DNA of 49,388 nucleotides, taken from positions 47,622-97,009 of the forward strand of contig JAHFEG010000006.1 in assembly GCA_023248595.1 (NCBI GenBank), read 5' to 3'. A program made the position numbers and the translations under genes. The stretch comes from Myxococcales bacterium (GTDB lineage Bacteria > Myxococcota > UBA727 > JABDBI01). Under the pieces are notes generated by a model, which had not been told where the DNA came from, did no database searches, and saw only the letters and a program-made list of their open reading frames with translations. This document shows positions 1 to 7,823 of this stretch, piece after piece; the first letter of the stretch is position 1, and every line of letters begins with the position of its first letter.

Positions 1-873
1 GAGCTCAACGTATTTGACGAGTTGACTGACATCATGAGGGTATTCGCCCAGTAATTTAAAGTTAATGATTAGTTGATCAATAGAAGCATTACCAACTCTT
101 TCGCCAATCCCTAAGCAAGTTCCATGGATGCGGTCGCAACCGGCATGTGCGGCGACAATCGAATTGATAACGCCAAGACCGCGATCATTGTGGCCATGCC
201 AATCGATTTGAATATTTTCTTTGCTGTTTTGAATTAAGTTTTTTGTCCATTGCACTAATTGTTGTGTGCCATGTGGTGTGGCATGACCAACAGTATCGCA
301 CAGGACAAGCCTTTTGCAGCCAAGAGAGATCACGTGTTCAAATAGTTTTTTCAACGTATCAGGATGCGAACGAATGGTGTCTTCGGTGACGAAAGCAACT
401 TCTAGATTTTGTTTAATAGCAAATGAGATTGCCTCGTCCGTTGTTTTAAAAAGTTTTTCTAAATCCCAATCTTCTACATATTGTCTGATGGGGCTTGTTC
501 CTAAAAAGCAGTATGCGACTAAAGGAATGCCGATTTGCTCTTGAATCTGAGCAATCGGTTTGATATCTGCAACAACAGTCCTGGCTGCGCAGTTTGCTTT
601 AATTTTCAAGCGCTGGTCACGTATGTACTGAGCGAGCTGTCTAACATCGCTGACGGCACGAGGACCTGCACCTGGTAAACCAATATCTGCAATATGGATG
701 CCTAGATCATTCATGAGTTGAAGCATTTGCTGTTTGATTTCAATAGGCGGATCAATCACCGAGGGAGATTGTAGTCCATCACGCAGTGTTTCATCGCACA
801 GCTCAATGGATTTTAAACGCGGCGTATTTTGAGCAACCAAGTTCCAGTCATAGATAATTTCATCAATCTGCAT
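1..873 (-). CDS. 2-isopropylmalate synthase-like (DRE-TIM metallolyase) protein, 3' end cut by window edge
   Basis: Reading leftwards from the ATG at 873, 291 codons stay open to the window edge. The start is set by AAGGA six bases upstream. Seen: ELCDETLRDGLQSP near residue 23, the D-E-T-L-R-D metal/catalytic loop of the HMGL-like family, then a TIM-barrel pattern. HGHNDRGLG follows near residue 230, with the paired metal-binding histidines and Asn of this superfamily. By family these enzymes condense acetyl-CoA with a 2-oxoacid (2-isopropylmalate, homocitrate, citramalate) or cleave HMG-CoA. The TLRDG loop and GIGERVGNASID look like the LeuA/homocitrate branch, but the substrate cannot be assigned without the C-terminus. 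A LeuA-type regulatory domain, if present, lies outside the window. It is divergent from the Fic gene, and no other leucine-pathway gene is nearby. Confidence 0.8.
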   Translation of the reverse strand, partial: MQIDEIIYDWNLVAQNTPRLKSIELCDETLRDGLQSPSVIDPPIEIKQQMLQLMNDLGIHIADIGLPGAGPRAVSDVRQLAQYIRDQRLKIKANCAARTVVADIKPIAQIQEQIGIPLVAYCFLGTSPIRQYVEDWDLEKLFKTTDEAISFAIKQNLEVAFVTEDTIRSHPDTLKKLFEHVISLGCKRLVLCDTVGHATPHGTQQLVQWTKNLIQNSKENIQIDWHGHNDRGLGVINSIVAAHAGCDRIHGTCLGIGERVGNASIDQLIINFKLLGEYPHDVSQLVKYVEL

Positions 874-919
874 GCAAATCCTTTTTAAGAAAGCAAAAGG
901 TTTGTCGTTGCTATGCCTA

Positions 920-940
920 AAATCATTTTAAATCAAATAA
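920..940. repeat. left copy of perfect 21-bp direct repeat flanking the Fic gene
   Basis: Bases 920-940 are identical to 2206-2226, in the same orientation. The two copies bracket the Fic gene and its promoter (about 1.3 kb). The right copy covers the last codons and stop of the lipoprotein gene at 2209. The left copy, read on the minus strand, gives the same LFDLK-stop reading with no gene in front of it. This is the appearance of an insertion that duplicated its target, as at an attachment site in a gene's 3' end. Confidence 0.75.
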
Positions 941-973
941 ACTGAACTCTTATTTTAGAGATAGGTCAATAAT

Positions 974-1002
974 TTGGCTTTATTGTGAAGATATATTATA
1001 AT
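974..1002 (+). promoter_or_regulatory. sigma-70-type promoter of the Fic gene
   Basis: TTGGCT at 974-979 and a consensus TATAAT at 997-1002 are separated by exactly 17 bases. Transcription would begin near 1009. That makes an ATG at 1008 unusable and supports the start at 1047, with a leader of about 38 bases. Confidence 0.65.
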
Positions 1003-1046
1003 CAAAAATGCTGATTAAATACTGCTGTTATAAGTGGATAATTTGT

Positions 1047-2195
1047 ATGCTTAATAAAACGGCTGGTGATCATTTTATTGCTCATAAAGTAGCTGAAACA
1101 CCAGAAAGGGCTAGCACGCATGCTCCTGATTTTCTGAGTGGGACAAAACTAAATCCTGCTTCATCGCTAGGCGAGGGTAAGCAGGAGCTGCGAGATTCAT
1201 TTGAAGCTCCTCCTCCCCCTCCATTGCCAGGCAAATCATTATCCAGAAACGCGACATCAGGGACACCAAAGAAATGGGGGAGCGTTGATACCGGTCCGAC
1301 AGATAAAGCATATCTTACGCCACCCAAAGCTGGACTTGCTGAACGCCGTCGTGCGATAGATCCTGGCGAGCAAGTTGGCGATGTTGCTCGTCTAACTAAA
1401 CACCAATTAAATGAACAAGTTGTTGTGGATTACAATGATACACCAAACTTGCTTAAAAATTTTCGTTTTATGCTACATGAGCCTGTACATCAAGAGACAA
1501 AAACCAGGGCTGATGCTCTGGTCAAAGAAATCAGAGTAAGCAATGAAAACCTAACATCAAAAGAAAATATTGATAAGCTTAAAACCGAGCGCATGGGTGG
1601 TTCTTCGACCATGAAAGATACTAACAAGCATGCCGTAACTGCGCGTCGGAATTGGGAGGTAGCAGATGCTTTGGTGCATCAAAAAGCAGTAGACCCTTCG
1701 TTCAAAGCGACGTCCAAAAACATTTTACAGTTGATAAGCGAAATCAACGTGCATTTAGAGAAAGACATTGACGAGGGCGGTGGTCATCTTCGAGTTGAAA
1801 AAGATGTAGCTGCCGGTGATATAGGAGGTTTAGGAGGCGACACTGCTGCTCCTGATATGTATTTACCTGGAGCTGAAGTCAAAAACGAAATGTACGCTTT
1901 GGCAGATCATGTATCGAGAGGACTCAAGGAACATGATAATCCTATTGAGTTGGCGGCCACGGCATATCAAACCATGCTCAGTATTCACCCATTTCATAAC
2001 AGCAATGGTCGCAGTGCTCGTTTTCTCATGGATTTTATTTTGGAACGCTCAGGGCTACCTCCAGTTTCTTTAGGAGAGGCTGTTAACGCAGCGGTATTCC
2101 CTCGTATTAATCCGGAGGTTTCAGTGACCACCACTGCTGCGCTGAATCTGGTAATGAAAGGCGTCTTAAATTCATATCAAAAAATGAAACAATAA
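1047..2195 (+). CDS. Fic-domain protein, putative host-directed AMPylase-like effector
   Basis: 382 residues from the ATG at 1047, chosen because GTGGA lies eight bases upstream and the promoter at 974-1002 places transcription start past the earlier ATG at 1008. The N-terminal third is low-complexity and carries a polyproline run (PPPPPLPG, about residues 55-62) of the kind that binds SH3, EVH1 or profilin in host cells. The Fic motif is HPFHNSNGRSAR, about residues 314-325. The catalytic His and the NGR..R anchor are present, but the usual acidic metal-binding residue is Asn and the following Gly is Ser. Fic enzymes transfer AMP or other phosphate-containing groups to proteins. The altered motif could mean a different donor or reduced activity. 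An S-x-x-x-E-G string lies near residue 40 in the disordered part, and I do not assign it as the inhibitory helix. No Sec signal is seen, so if secreted it would use a type III or IV route. Confidence 0.85.
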   Translation: MLNKTAGDHFIAHKVAETPERASTHAPDFLSGTKLNPASSLGEGKQELRDSFEAPPPPPLPGKSLSRNATSGTPKKWGSVDTGPTDKAYLTPPKAGLAERRRAIDPGEQVGDVARLTKHQLNEQVVVDYNDTPNLLKNFRFMLHEPVHQETKTRADALVKEIRVSNENLTSKENIDKLKTERMGGSSTMKDTNKHAVTARRNWEVADALVHQKAVDPSFKATSKNILQLISEINVHLEKDIDEGGGHLRVEKDVAAGDIGGLGGDTAAPDMYLPGAEVKNEMYALADHVSRGLKEHDNPIELAATAYQTMLSIHPFHNSNGRSARFLMDFILERSGLPPVSLGEAVNAAVFPRINPEVSVTTTAALNLVMKGVLNSYQKMKQ

Positions 2196-2224
2196 TTTGA
2201 TTTGGAAATCATTTTAAATCAAAT
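2195..2224. terminator. possible weak bidirectional hairpin between convergent genes
   Basis: ATTTGATTT at 2195-2203 pairs perfectly with AAATCAAAT at 2216-2224 around a 12-base loop, between the converging Fic and lipoprotein genes. The stem has almost no G or C, so function as an intrinsic terminator is doubtful. Confidence 0.3.
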
Positions 2225-2226
2225 AA
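2206..2226. repeat. right copy of perfect 21-bp direct repeat flanking the Fic gene
   Basis: Identical to 920-940. This copy contains the stop codon and last codons of the lipoprotein gene on the minus strand and begins 11 bases after the Fic stop. Confidence 0.75.
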
Positions 2227-2622
2227 TCCCGTTTGTTCTCCTTGGCCGCCCGTCAGCAAGTGTCCCTCGTAAACACCAGTGTTAGGGGCAGTGAATTTGA
2301 GGGTAATTTGGAGCTCTTGAGCAGGGATAGAAGAAAAGGGATGTAAAATCAGTACGCAGGAATTTTTATTAATTTTTTTGTAAGTGTAAGCCCCCTTACT
2401 TTCAATGCTTCCTGATTTTGTTTTGCTTTGAAAGTGCCTGGATGCATCAAACTGTGTGGTAAATTCGTAAGTTTCGAGCCCAGTGAATAGGCCAGAGCCC
2501 GAAGTCACTTTCCCAACCAATACGCGATTTTCGAGGGTATCGGGTGCCAAAGTTGAAGACTTTTGACAACCCAAAGTAAGACACAGAAAAAGAAAGCACC
2601 CTAAGGCAGTAGTAAACTTCAT
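2209..2622 (-). CDS. small exported lipoprotein-like protein of unknown function
   Basis: 137 residues. The N-terminus (MKFTT, then a hydrophobic stretch to about residue 18) is a Sec signal ending in LTLGC. This resembles a lipoprotein box with Cys19 as the lipidated residue, although Thr at -3 is not canonical. The mature part is Ser/Thr/Gly-rich with alternating polar and hydrophobic residues (for example LQITLKFTAP), suggesting a small beta-sandwich. I recognise no family. The gene converges on the Fic gene, and its last codons form the right copy of the 21-bp repeat. Confidence 0.6.
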   Translation of the reverse strand: MKFTTALGCFLFLCLTLGCQKSSTLAPDTLENRVLVGKVTSGSGLFTGLETYEFTTQFDASRHFQSKTKSGSIESKGAYTYKKINKNSCVLILHPFSSIPAQELQITLKFTAPNTGVYEGHLLTGGQGEQTGLFDLK

Positions 2623-2777
2623 AGAATGACGACCTCTTGTTTACAGCTCATTCACATTCCCAATACCTAAAGAGCATCTTTCGTGCAAGCCGTTTTTTGT
2701 ACAAACCGGGTTGCAACTTGATGCACCATCCGCTTTAATCGGCCTTCGAACCTTCATTTGATTTTTAGGTGACACCA

Positions 2778-4589
2778 GTGTCTGAGTTTTTAAGCCAGCA
2801 TCCTCGTACCCATACTTGCAACCAACTAACCAAAACTGAATCAGGAAATGAGGTGGTGCTAGTTGGCTGGGTTCAAGGTTTGCGGGATCATGGTGGTCGT
2901 CGTTTCATTGATTTGCGCGATCGATATGGGATTACTCAAATTGTTTTTAAGCCTGAGACGGACGCAAAATTGCATGCGCGTGCCCATGAGCTTCGCAGTG
3001 AGTGGTGTATTGGCGTGGCAGGGACTGTCGAGGATCGCATTGGCAATGGTGGATCACCTAATCTCAAGTTGAAAACCGGAGAGATTGAAATCAATGCCAA
3101 CCAATTAGAAGTCTTCAGTGAAGCACAAGCTTTACCTTTTATGGTGGAAGACCACATTGATACCCATGAAGAAAAGCGCTTAGCCCATCGCATTTTGGAT
3201 TTAAGACGAAAACCGATGCAGGATAATTTCGCTTTACGTCATCGTGTTGTTCAAGCAACACGTCGTTATTTTGACAAAAATGATTTTTTGGAAATCGAAA
3301 CGCCCATGCTGGTGAAATATACGCCTGGCGGTGCTCGTAATTTTTTGGTGCCATCGCGTTTAGTGCCCAAGAATTTTTTTGCCTTGGCCGAAAGCCCTCA
3401 GCTATTTAAACAAATGTTTATGATGAGTGGATTTGATCGCTATTTTCAAATTGTAAAATGTTTCCGCGATGAGGATTTAAGAGGGGATCGCCAGCCAGAG
3501 TTTACCCAAATTGACGTCGAGATGAGTTTCGTGACAGAGAAAGATGTACAAGCCATGTCTGAGGGACTAATGGTCCGCATTTTTCAAGAAGCCCTCGGTG
3601 TTCAGCTGCAAACGCCATTGCTGCGCATGACTTACGATGAAGCAATGGATCGATATGGTTGTGACAAACCAGATACACGGTTTGGTCTAGAACATATTGA
3701 TTTGACATCGCTTCTTTCTGATCTGCAAAGTGGCGGAGTTCCTTTGTTTGAGCAAACTTTAGCGAACAAAGGCATGATCAAGGCGATGGTTTTGCCTAAA
3801 GCCCATGAGTTGTCGCGCGCAGAACTAGATAAACTAGAAGACGTCGTGAAACAATTAGGTGGGCAGGGCCTAGGTCGGGCCAAAGTCGCAGAAAGTGGCA
3901 CTGCTTGGACACAGTCGCCTTTTGCGAAAGTGATTAGCGCAGAAGCAATCAAAGCAATTAACGAAAAATGTTTAGCAAAAGATGGCGATGTTATTTTAAT
4001 GCAGATGGGCAGACCAAAACTTGTGCATACAGTTTTGTCGGGGTTGCGCTTGCATTTAGGTGCAAAGTTAGGTTTGATTTCAAATGGCAATCAAACCACG
4101 TGGAATTTACTTTGGATCACGGATTTTCCTTTGTTTGAATACGACGAAAATCAAAAAACCTATGCCGCTGCACATCATCCATTTACTTCCCCCAAAATGG
4201 GTGACGAAAATTTACTCAAAGAAAATCCAGGTGCCTGCTACGCAAAAGCCTATGACTTGGTGATCAACGGTAACGAAATTGGGGGTGGTTCTATTCGAAT
4301 CCATGATCCTGTGGTGCAAGCAAAAGTATTTGATGCTTTGGGTATTAGCAAAGAAGCACAAGAAGAGAAGTTTGGCTTTTTCTTAAAAGCGTTATGCTAT
4401 GGCACCCCTCCTCATGGCGGGATTGCTTTTGGACTTGATCGGCTTTGTATGTTGTTATCTGGATCTCAATCAATTCGCGACGTCATTGCTTTTCCAAAAA
4501 CCCAGCGAGGGGTGGACGTATTAACAGGAGCGCCTTCGCCAGTTGACACGAAGCAACTTCGTGAACTACAAATCATAACGTTACCTTGA
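2778..4589 (+). CDS. aspS: aspartyl-tRNA synthetase
   Basis: Class II aminoacyl-tRNA synthetase charging tRNA-Asp, about 603 residues, normal for the bacterial form with a GAD insertion. Order: N-terminal OB fold (VLVGWVQGLRDHGGRRFIDLRDR), catalytic core with motif 2 around FRDEDLRGDRQPEFTQIDVEMSF, GAD insertion, and motif 3 GIAFGLDRLCMLL near the C-terminus. TPGGARNFLVPSR in the core has Gly where gamma-proteobacterial enzymes have Glu. The GTG at 2778 is preferred over the GTG at 2769 because AGGTGA at 2767-2772 would overlap the earlier one but sits five bases before 2778. glpA follows closely and is probably co-transcribed. Discriminating versus non-discriminating specificity was not determined. 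Confidence 0.96.
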   Translation: MSEFLSQHPRTHTCNQLTKTESGNEVVLVGWVQGLRDHGGRRFIDLRDRYGITQIVFKPETDAKLHARAHELRSEWCIGVAGTVEDRIGNGGSPNLKLKTGEIEINANQLEVFSEAQALPFMVEDHIDTHEEKRLAHRILDLRRKPMQDNFALRHRVVQATRRYFDKNDFLEIETPMLVKYTPGGARNFLVPSRLVPKNFFALAESPQLFKQMFMMSGFDRYFQIVKCFRDEDLRGDRQPEFTQIDVEMSFVTEKDVQAMSEGLMVRIFQEALGVQLQTPLLRMTYDEAMDRYGCDKPDTRFGLEHIDLTSLLSDLQSGGVPLFEQTLANKGMIKAMVLPKAHELSRAELDKLEDVVKQLGGQGLGRAKVAESGTAWTQSPFAKVISAEAIKAINEKCLAKDGDVILMQMGRPKLVHTVLSGLRLHLGAKLGLISNGNQTTWNLLWITDFPLFEYDENQKTYAAAHHPFTSPKMGDENLLKENPGACYAKAYDLVINGNEIGGGSIRIHDPVVQAKVFDALGISKEAQEEKFGFFLKALCYGTPPHGGIAFGLDRLCMLLSGSQSIRDVIAFPKTQRGVDVLTGAPSPVDTKQLRELQIITLP

Positions 4590-4603
4590 AAAAGGACGAA
4601 ACG

Positions 4604-6316
4604 TTGTCTAAAAAAAATGAATACGATGTCATTATCGTTGGTGGGGGCATTAACGGAGTCGGCATTGCGCGGGATTGTGCGCTGCGTGGGATTAGCACCC
4701 TTTTAATTGAAAAGCATGATTTTGCCAGGGGCGCTTCGGGCAACAATACCGGCATGATTCACGGTGGAATTCGCTATTTGCGTTACGATGTTGAAACTAC
4801 AAAATTGAGCTGCACGGATTCGGGTTATATTCAGAAAATTGCTTCTCATTTACTCTCACGAATTCCTTTTTTGTTTCCTGTATTTCAAGGAGACTCAAAA
4901 GGCCGCTTATTGTTAGAAGGGGCAGAAATATTTTTTGAAGCATACGATATTTATCAACCCTTAAAACATGGAAAATCACACACACGACTGACGGGTAAAG
5001 AAGCACTCCAGCTAGAACCTGGTTTATCACCGGATGTAATTGGTGCAGTGACACTTGATGAATGGGGAATTAATGCCTATCGGCTAACTGTCGAAAATGC
5101 CGTTGATGCAAGTCTGAACGGTGCAGACATTCGTACTTATTGCGAGCTGAATGATTTTGTTCGTGATGCAGCAGGATCAGTCATTGGGATACGATTTTAT
5201 GATCGTATTCGCCATAGCCATGAAGAACATCGAGCACCCGTCGTTATTAATGCCACTGGTGCGTGGGGACCACGTATTTCAGCAAAAACAGGTGTTGCTT
5301 ATCGTTTACGGCAAGGTAAAGGCGTTCACGTGGTTTTTAGTCATCGCATATCAAACTATGGGATGATCATGAATGCCATAGATGGCAGACAAATGTTTTT
5401 TTTGCCGCACGAGTCTGGGACCATTATCGGCACAACCGACGACGACTTTTATGGCGATTTAGATGCGCCACCCATGCTAGAGGATGAAGTTAAATATATT
5501 TTGCAGTCTGCTCGAAAAGTATTTCCTGCAATTGATCGATACCGTCAAATTAGTACTTATGTTGGTATCAGACCGACGATCTATCAATGGGGAAAAACCG
5601 AAGATGGACTTAGTCGTGAGCACGCTATTATAGACCACGCTGATGATCGCATACCAGGACTTCTGTCAGTTACTGGAGGCAAACTTGCTGCTTATCGGCA
5701 ATTAGCAGAAGAAGTAACAGATCTCATTGCGCATCGTTTACACGTAAAAGTGCCATGTCAAACTCATGAAGCTTTACTCCCAGGAGCTAAAGGAAAAATA
5801 GATGTTGCTGAATTTGCTACTAAATTAAATATTTCCGAGCTTGCTGTTTCTCGTATGGTTTCAAAATTTGGTTTTTGTGCCAAGACAATCTTAGATTCTG
5901 CAGAAAAAGAAAAAAGAACTTTAGAAGAAGTTTGTTTGTGTGAATCAGTGAGCAACGCGGAGCTAGTCTACTCTGCAGAAAAAGAATTAACGCGTTGTTT
6001 GGATGATTTAAGAGGTCGCACTAAGCTGGGAAAAGGTTCTTGCGGAGGCTGTCATTGTGCTTGGCGTGCCAGCCAAATTGTTGCACTTGAAAAAAATTTG
6101 GAACCTTCTAATCAGTTAATAGAACTTCGTCACATGATGAACCAAACTTTCAGAGAAAGAAGAGCCGTTTTAAAAGGAGCCAATTTGGCTAGTGAAGAAT
6201 TGTTGCAGGCAAGCTATTTCTTGAGTGGGAATTTAGCTTCTTTTATGCGTGCGGCAGAGTATCAGCTGGGTTTGAAAGGGAAAATTTTGAACGCAGTTAT
6301 CGCAGCAGAAAAGTAA
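4604..6316 (+). CDS. glpA: glycerol-3-phosphate dehydrogenase, GlpA-type (anaerobic subunit A) with BFD-like [2Fe-2S] domain
   Basis: FAD-dependent oxidation of sn-glycerol 3-phosphate to dihydroxyacetone phosphate, feeding the quinone pool. Seen: Rossmann motif VIIVGGGINGVGIARDC at the N-terminus and a DAO-type core. The C-terminal region has Cys at about 444, 446, 480, 483 and 485 in the context VCLCES ... LDDLRGRTKLGKGSCGGCHC. It matches the bacterioferritin-associated-ferredoxin-like domain of E. coli GlpA and is absent from aerobic GlpD, hence the glpA call. About 570 residues against roughly 540 in E. coli. The TTG at 4604 is chosen because AAAGGA lies seven bases upstream; an earlier TTG at 4586 would overlap the aspS stop. 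Partner genes glpB (12757) and a short glpC-like gene (19013) are separate, not in an operon with it. Confidence 0.88.
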   Translation: MSKKNEYDVIIVGGGINGVGIARDCALRGISTLLIEKHDFARGASGNNTGMIHGGIRYLRYDVETTKLSCTDSGYIQKIASHLLSRIPFLFPVFQGDSKGRLLLEGAEIFFEAYDIYQPLKHGKSHTRLTGKEALQLEPGLSPDVIGAVTLDEWGINAYRLTVENAVDASLNGADIRTYCELNDFVRDAAGSVIGIRFYDRIRHSHEEHRAPVVINATGAWGPRISAKTGVAYRLRQGKGVHVVFSHRISNYGMIMNAIDGRQMFFLPHESGTIIGTTDDDFYGDLDAPPMLEDEVKYILQSARKVFPAIDRYRQISTYVGIRPTIYQWGKTEDGLSREHAIIDHADDRIPGLLSVTGGKLAAYRQLAEEVTDLIAHRLHVKVPCQTHEALLPGAKGKIDVAEFATKLNISELAVSRMVSKFGFCAKTILDSAEKEKRTLEEVCLCESVSNAELVYSAEKELTRCLDDLRGRTKLGKGSCGGCHCAWRASQIVALEKNLEPSNQLIELRHMMNQTFRERRAVLKGANLASEELLQASYFLSGNLASFMRAAEYQLGLKGKILNAVIAAEK

Positions 6317-6342
6317 ATGCAATTTAGTTGCAAAAACAACTT

Positions 6343-6360
6343 GATTTCGAAAACGAAATC
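6343..6360. promoter_or_regulatory. perfect inverted repeat after glpA
   Basis: GATTTCG and CGAAATC, separated by AAAA, form a 7-bp perfect palindrome 26 bases after the glpA stop. There is no following T run, so it is more likely a protein-binding site or transcript-end hairpin than a classical terminator. Confidence 0.35.
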
Positions 6361-6370
6361 GATTACATAC

Positions 6371-6410
6371 TTGACGTATTCTGAATTCTTTTAATTTCAG
6401 TATTCGTCAA
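6371..6410. promoter_or_regulatory. imperfect inverted repeat upstream of the metal-region porin, possible operator
   Basis: Two arms beginning TTGACG (6371) and ending CGTCAA (6410) are about 17 bases long and match at about 14 positions around a short AT centre. The dyad ends 16 bases before the porin start, where a metal-responsive repressor such as Zur could act. The sequence is not a Zur box I can confirm. Confidence 0.35.
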
Positions 6411-6426
6411 TGTTTTAGGAATTTGA

Positions 6427-7689
6427 ATGAATAGGGCTTTATTCGGGGCATTTGCGGCGCTGTTACTTTTTTATTCGAACGTGGCAGTCACCGCAAATGC
6501 TATTTTTAGAGAAGAAAATAATTTAAATAATCTGAAAGACGTGCAAGGAGATCTGGAATCTCTGCAGGCAAGGATGGATCACTTAGAACAAAAAGTGAAT
6601 ACAGTTCCATCTAGTTCGAATCTTTTTAATCCAGGTATTACTGCTTTTGGTAATTTTCTTAACTGTTTTGGCCAAGGTGGTTACCCAAAGAATGCCCATG
6701 GTCTATGTGATAGCCCTTTTGTTTTTCGTGAAGCCGAATTAGATATTCGTGCTGTTGTTGACCCATATGCCGACGCTGTTTTGATTTTAGCATTTGAACC
6801 TGCACACGATCACGGACATGATCATCATGGCCATGAACACGCAGGGGAGGATTCTTTTCAGGCAGAAATTGAAGAAGCTTATATTACTTTTAAAAAGCTG
6901 CCTGTTTTCAATAGTACGCCATTTGGTTTACAGCTAAAAGCTGGTCGATTTCGCACACCTTTTGGTCGTTTCAATCAAATCCACTTACATGATTTGCCAC
7001 ATTTGACACCAGTTGCGCCGCTGCAGGCTTTTTTGGGACCGCACGGTATGATTCGAAACGGATTCTCTGCGCAGATGCCAATTCCTACTCCTGGCGATAA
7101 CAACTCGATGAGTTTGACTTTGCAAATTTTAAATGGTGGCGGTTTACCATTTGATTTGATTGAAGATGCGCATTGGCCTGCAGGGTTAGCGCATTTGTCA
7201 TGGTTTTGGGATTTAGAAAAAGGCCACGACCTCGAGGTCGGCTTATCCGCTTATCTTGAACATAGACCAGGCAATTGGAGCCGCCCAGTTCAAGTCTATG
7301 GCGCCGATGTTAACTATAAATGGCGTCCATTTTTATTTGGCGATAAACACTCTTTTCTATTTGGTGGAGAACTTTACGCTGCCCCTAAAGAAATGAATTC
7401 CAAAACTATGTTAGCGCTGGGTGGTTTTGGTTTTGCTCAGTATCAATTAAATCAATGGACTTATTTAGGCGTACGCTATGACTATCGTAATCTTGAAAAC
7501 AGCAAAGAAGGTCGTGGTCACGGTATAGGCGCCTATCTAACTTATTATACTACTGAATTTTTGCGACTTCGTGCCGGTTATGAAATAAGTGGCGGCCAAA
7601 ATTTTTCAAAACCGACCAATAATTTTTTGGTTGAGCTTAATTTTGTTTTCGGATCTCATCCAGTTGAACCTTATTGGGTCAATCGATAG
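6427..7689 (+). CDS. histidine-rich outer-membrane porin-like protein of the metal-uptake region
   Basis: 420 residues. Sec signal at residues 1-25 (hydrophobic run, VTANA cleavage region). A short coiled coil at about 30-58 (LKDVQGDLESLQARMDHLEQK) is the trimerisation type found before phosphate-porin-like barrels. The long remainder has the alternating, aromatic-rich pattern of an outer-membrane barrel. Residues 117-128 (HDHGHDHHGHEH) form a histidine cluster suited to binding zinc or a similar metal, likely in an extracellular loop. AGGA six bases upstream fixes the start. The next two metal genes, a ZnuA-like binding protein and an ABC-3 permease, suggest it passes metal across the outer membrane. 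The substrate is inferred from the His cluster and neighbours only. Confidence 0.75.
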   Translation: MNRALFGAFAALLLFYSNVAVTANAIFREENNLNNLKDVQGDLESLQARMDHLEQKVNTVPSSSNLFNPGITAFGNFLNCFGQGGYPKNAHGLCDSPFVFREAELDIRAVVDPYADAVLILAFEPAHDHGHDHHGHEHAGEDSFQAEIEEAYITFKKLPVFNSTPFGLQLKAGRFRTPFGRFNQIHLHDLPHLTPVAPLQAFLGPHGMIRNGFSAQMPIPTPGDNNSMSLTLQILNGGGLPFDLIEDAHWPAGLAHLSWFWDLEKGHDLEVGLSAYLEHRPGNWSRPVQVYGADVNYKWRPFLFGDKHSFLFGGELYAAPKEMNSKTMLALGGFGFAQYQLNQWTYLGVRYDYRNLENSKEGRGHGIGAYLTYYTTEFLRLRAGYEISGGQNFSKPTNNFLVELNFVFGSHPVEPYWVNR

Positions 7690-7693
7690 CGAT

Positions 7694-7804
7694 ATTGTCA
7701 TGCCAGCGCAGGCTGGCATCCAGATCGCATGAAGCGAGAGAAGCAAAGAGGGGAACGATTTTTTTTTGAAATCACTGGATGCCAGCCTGCGCTGGCATGA
7801 CAAT
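7694..7804. repeat. dispersed palindromic repeat with 30-bp perfect inverted arms
   Basis: Arms 7694-7723 and 7775-7804 are exact reverse complements (ATTGTCATGCCAGCGCAGG... against its complement), around a 51-base centre. Each arm also folds on itself (GCCAGC..GCTGGC). The same module recurs at 25061-25136. It is a REP/MITE-like intergenic element. Its right arm reads as the peptide MPACAGMT in frame with znuA, producing a false upstream start. Confidence 0.9.
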
Positions 7805-7823
7805 AACCGACGGTGTTAACTAT

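Noticed and set aside
1159-1185. S-x-x-x-E-G string near residue 40 of the Fic protein as the inhibitory helix
   Set aside because: It lies in a disordered, low-complexity part far from the Fic core, and such a short pattern occurs by chance.
4604-6316. Aerobic GlpD instead of GlpA
   Set aside because: The C-terminal five-cysteine BFD-like domain is characteristic of GlpA, and a GlpB-type gene is present in the same window.
7779-7823. Upstream extension of znuA beginning MPACAGMT
   Set aside because: This is the translation of the dispersed palindromic repeat. The signal peptide starts at the ATG at 7824.
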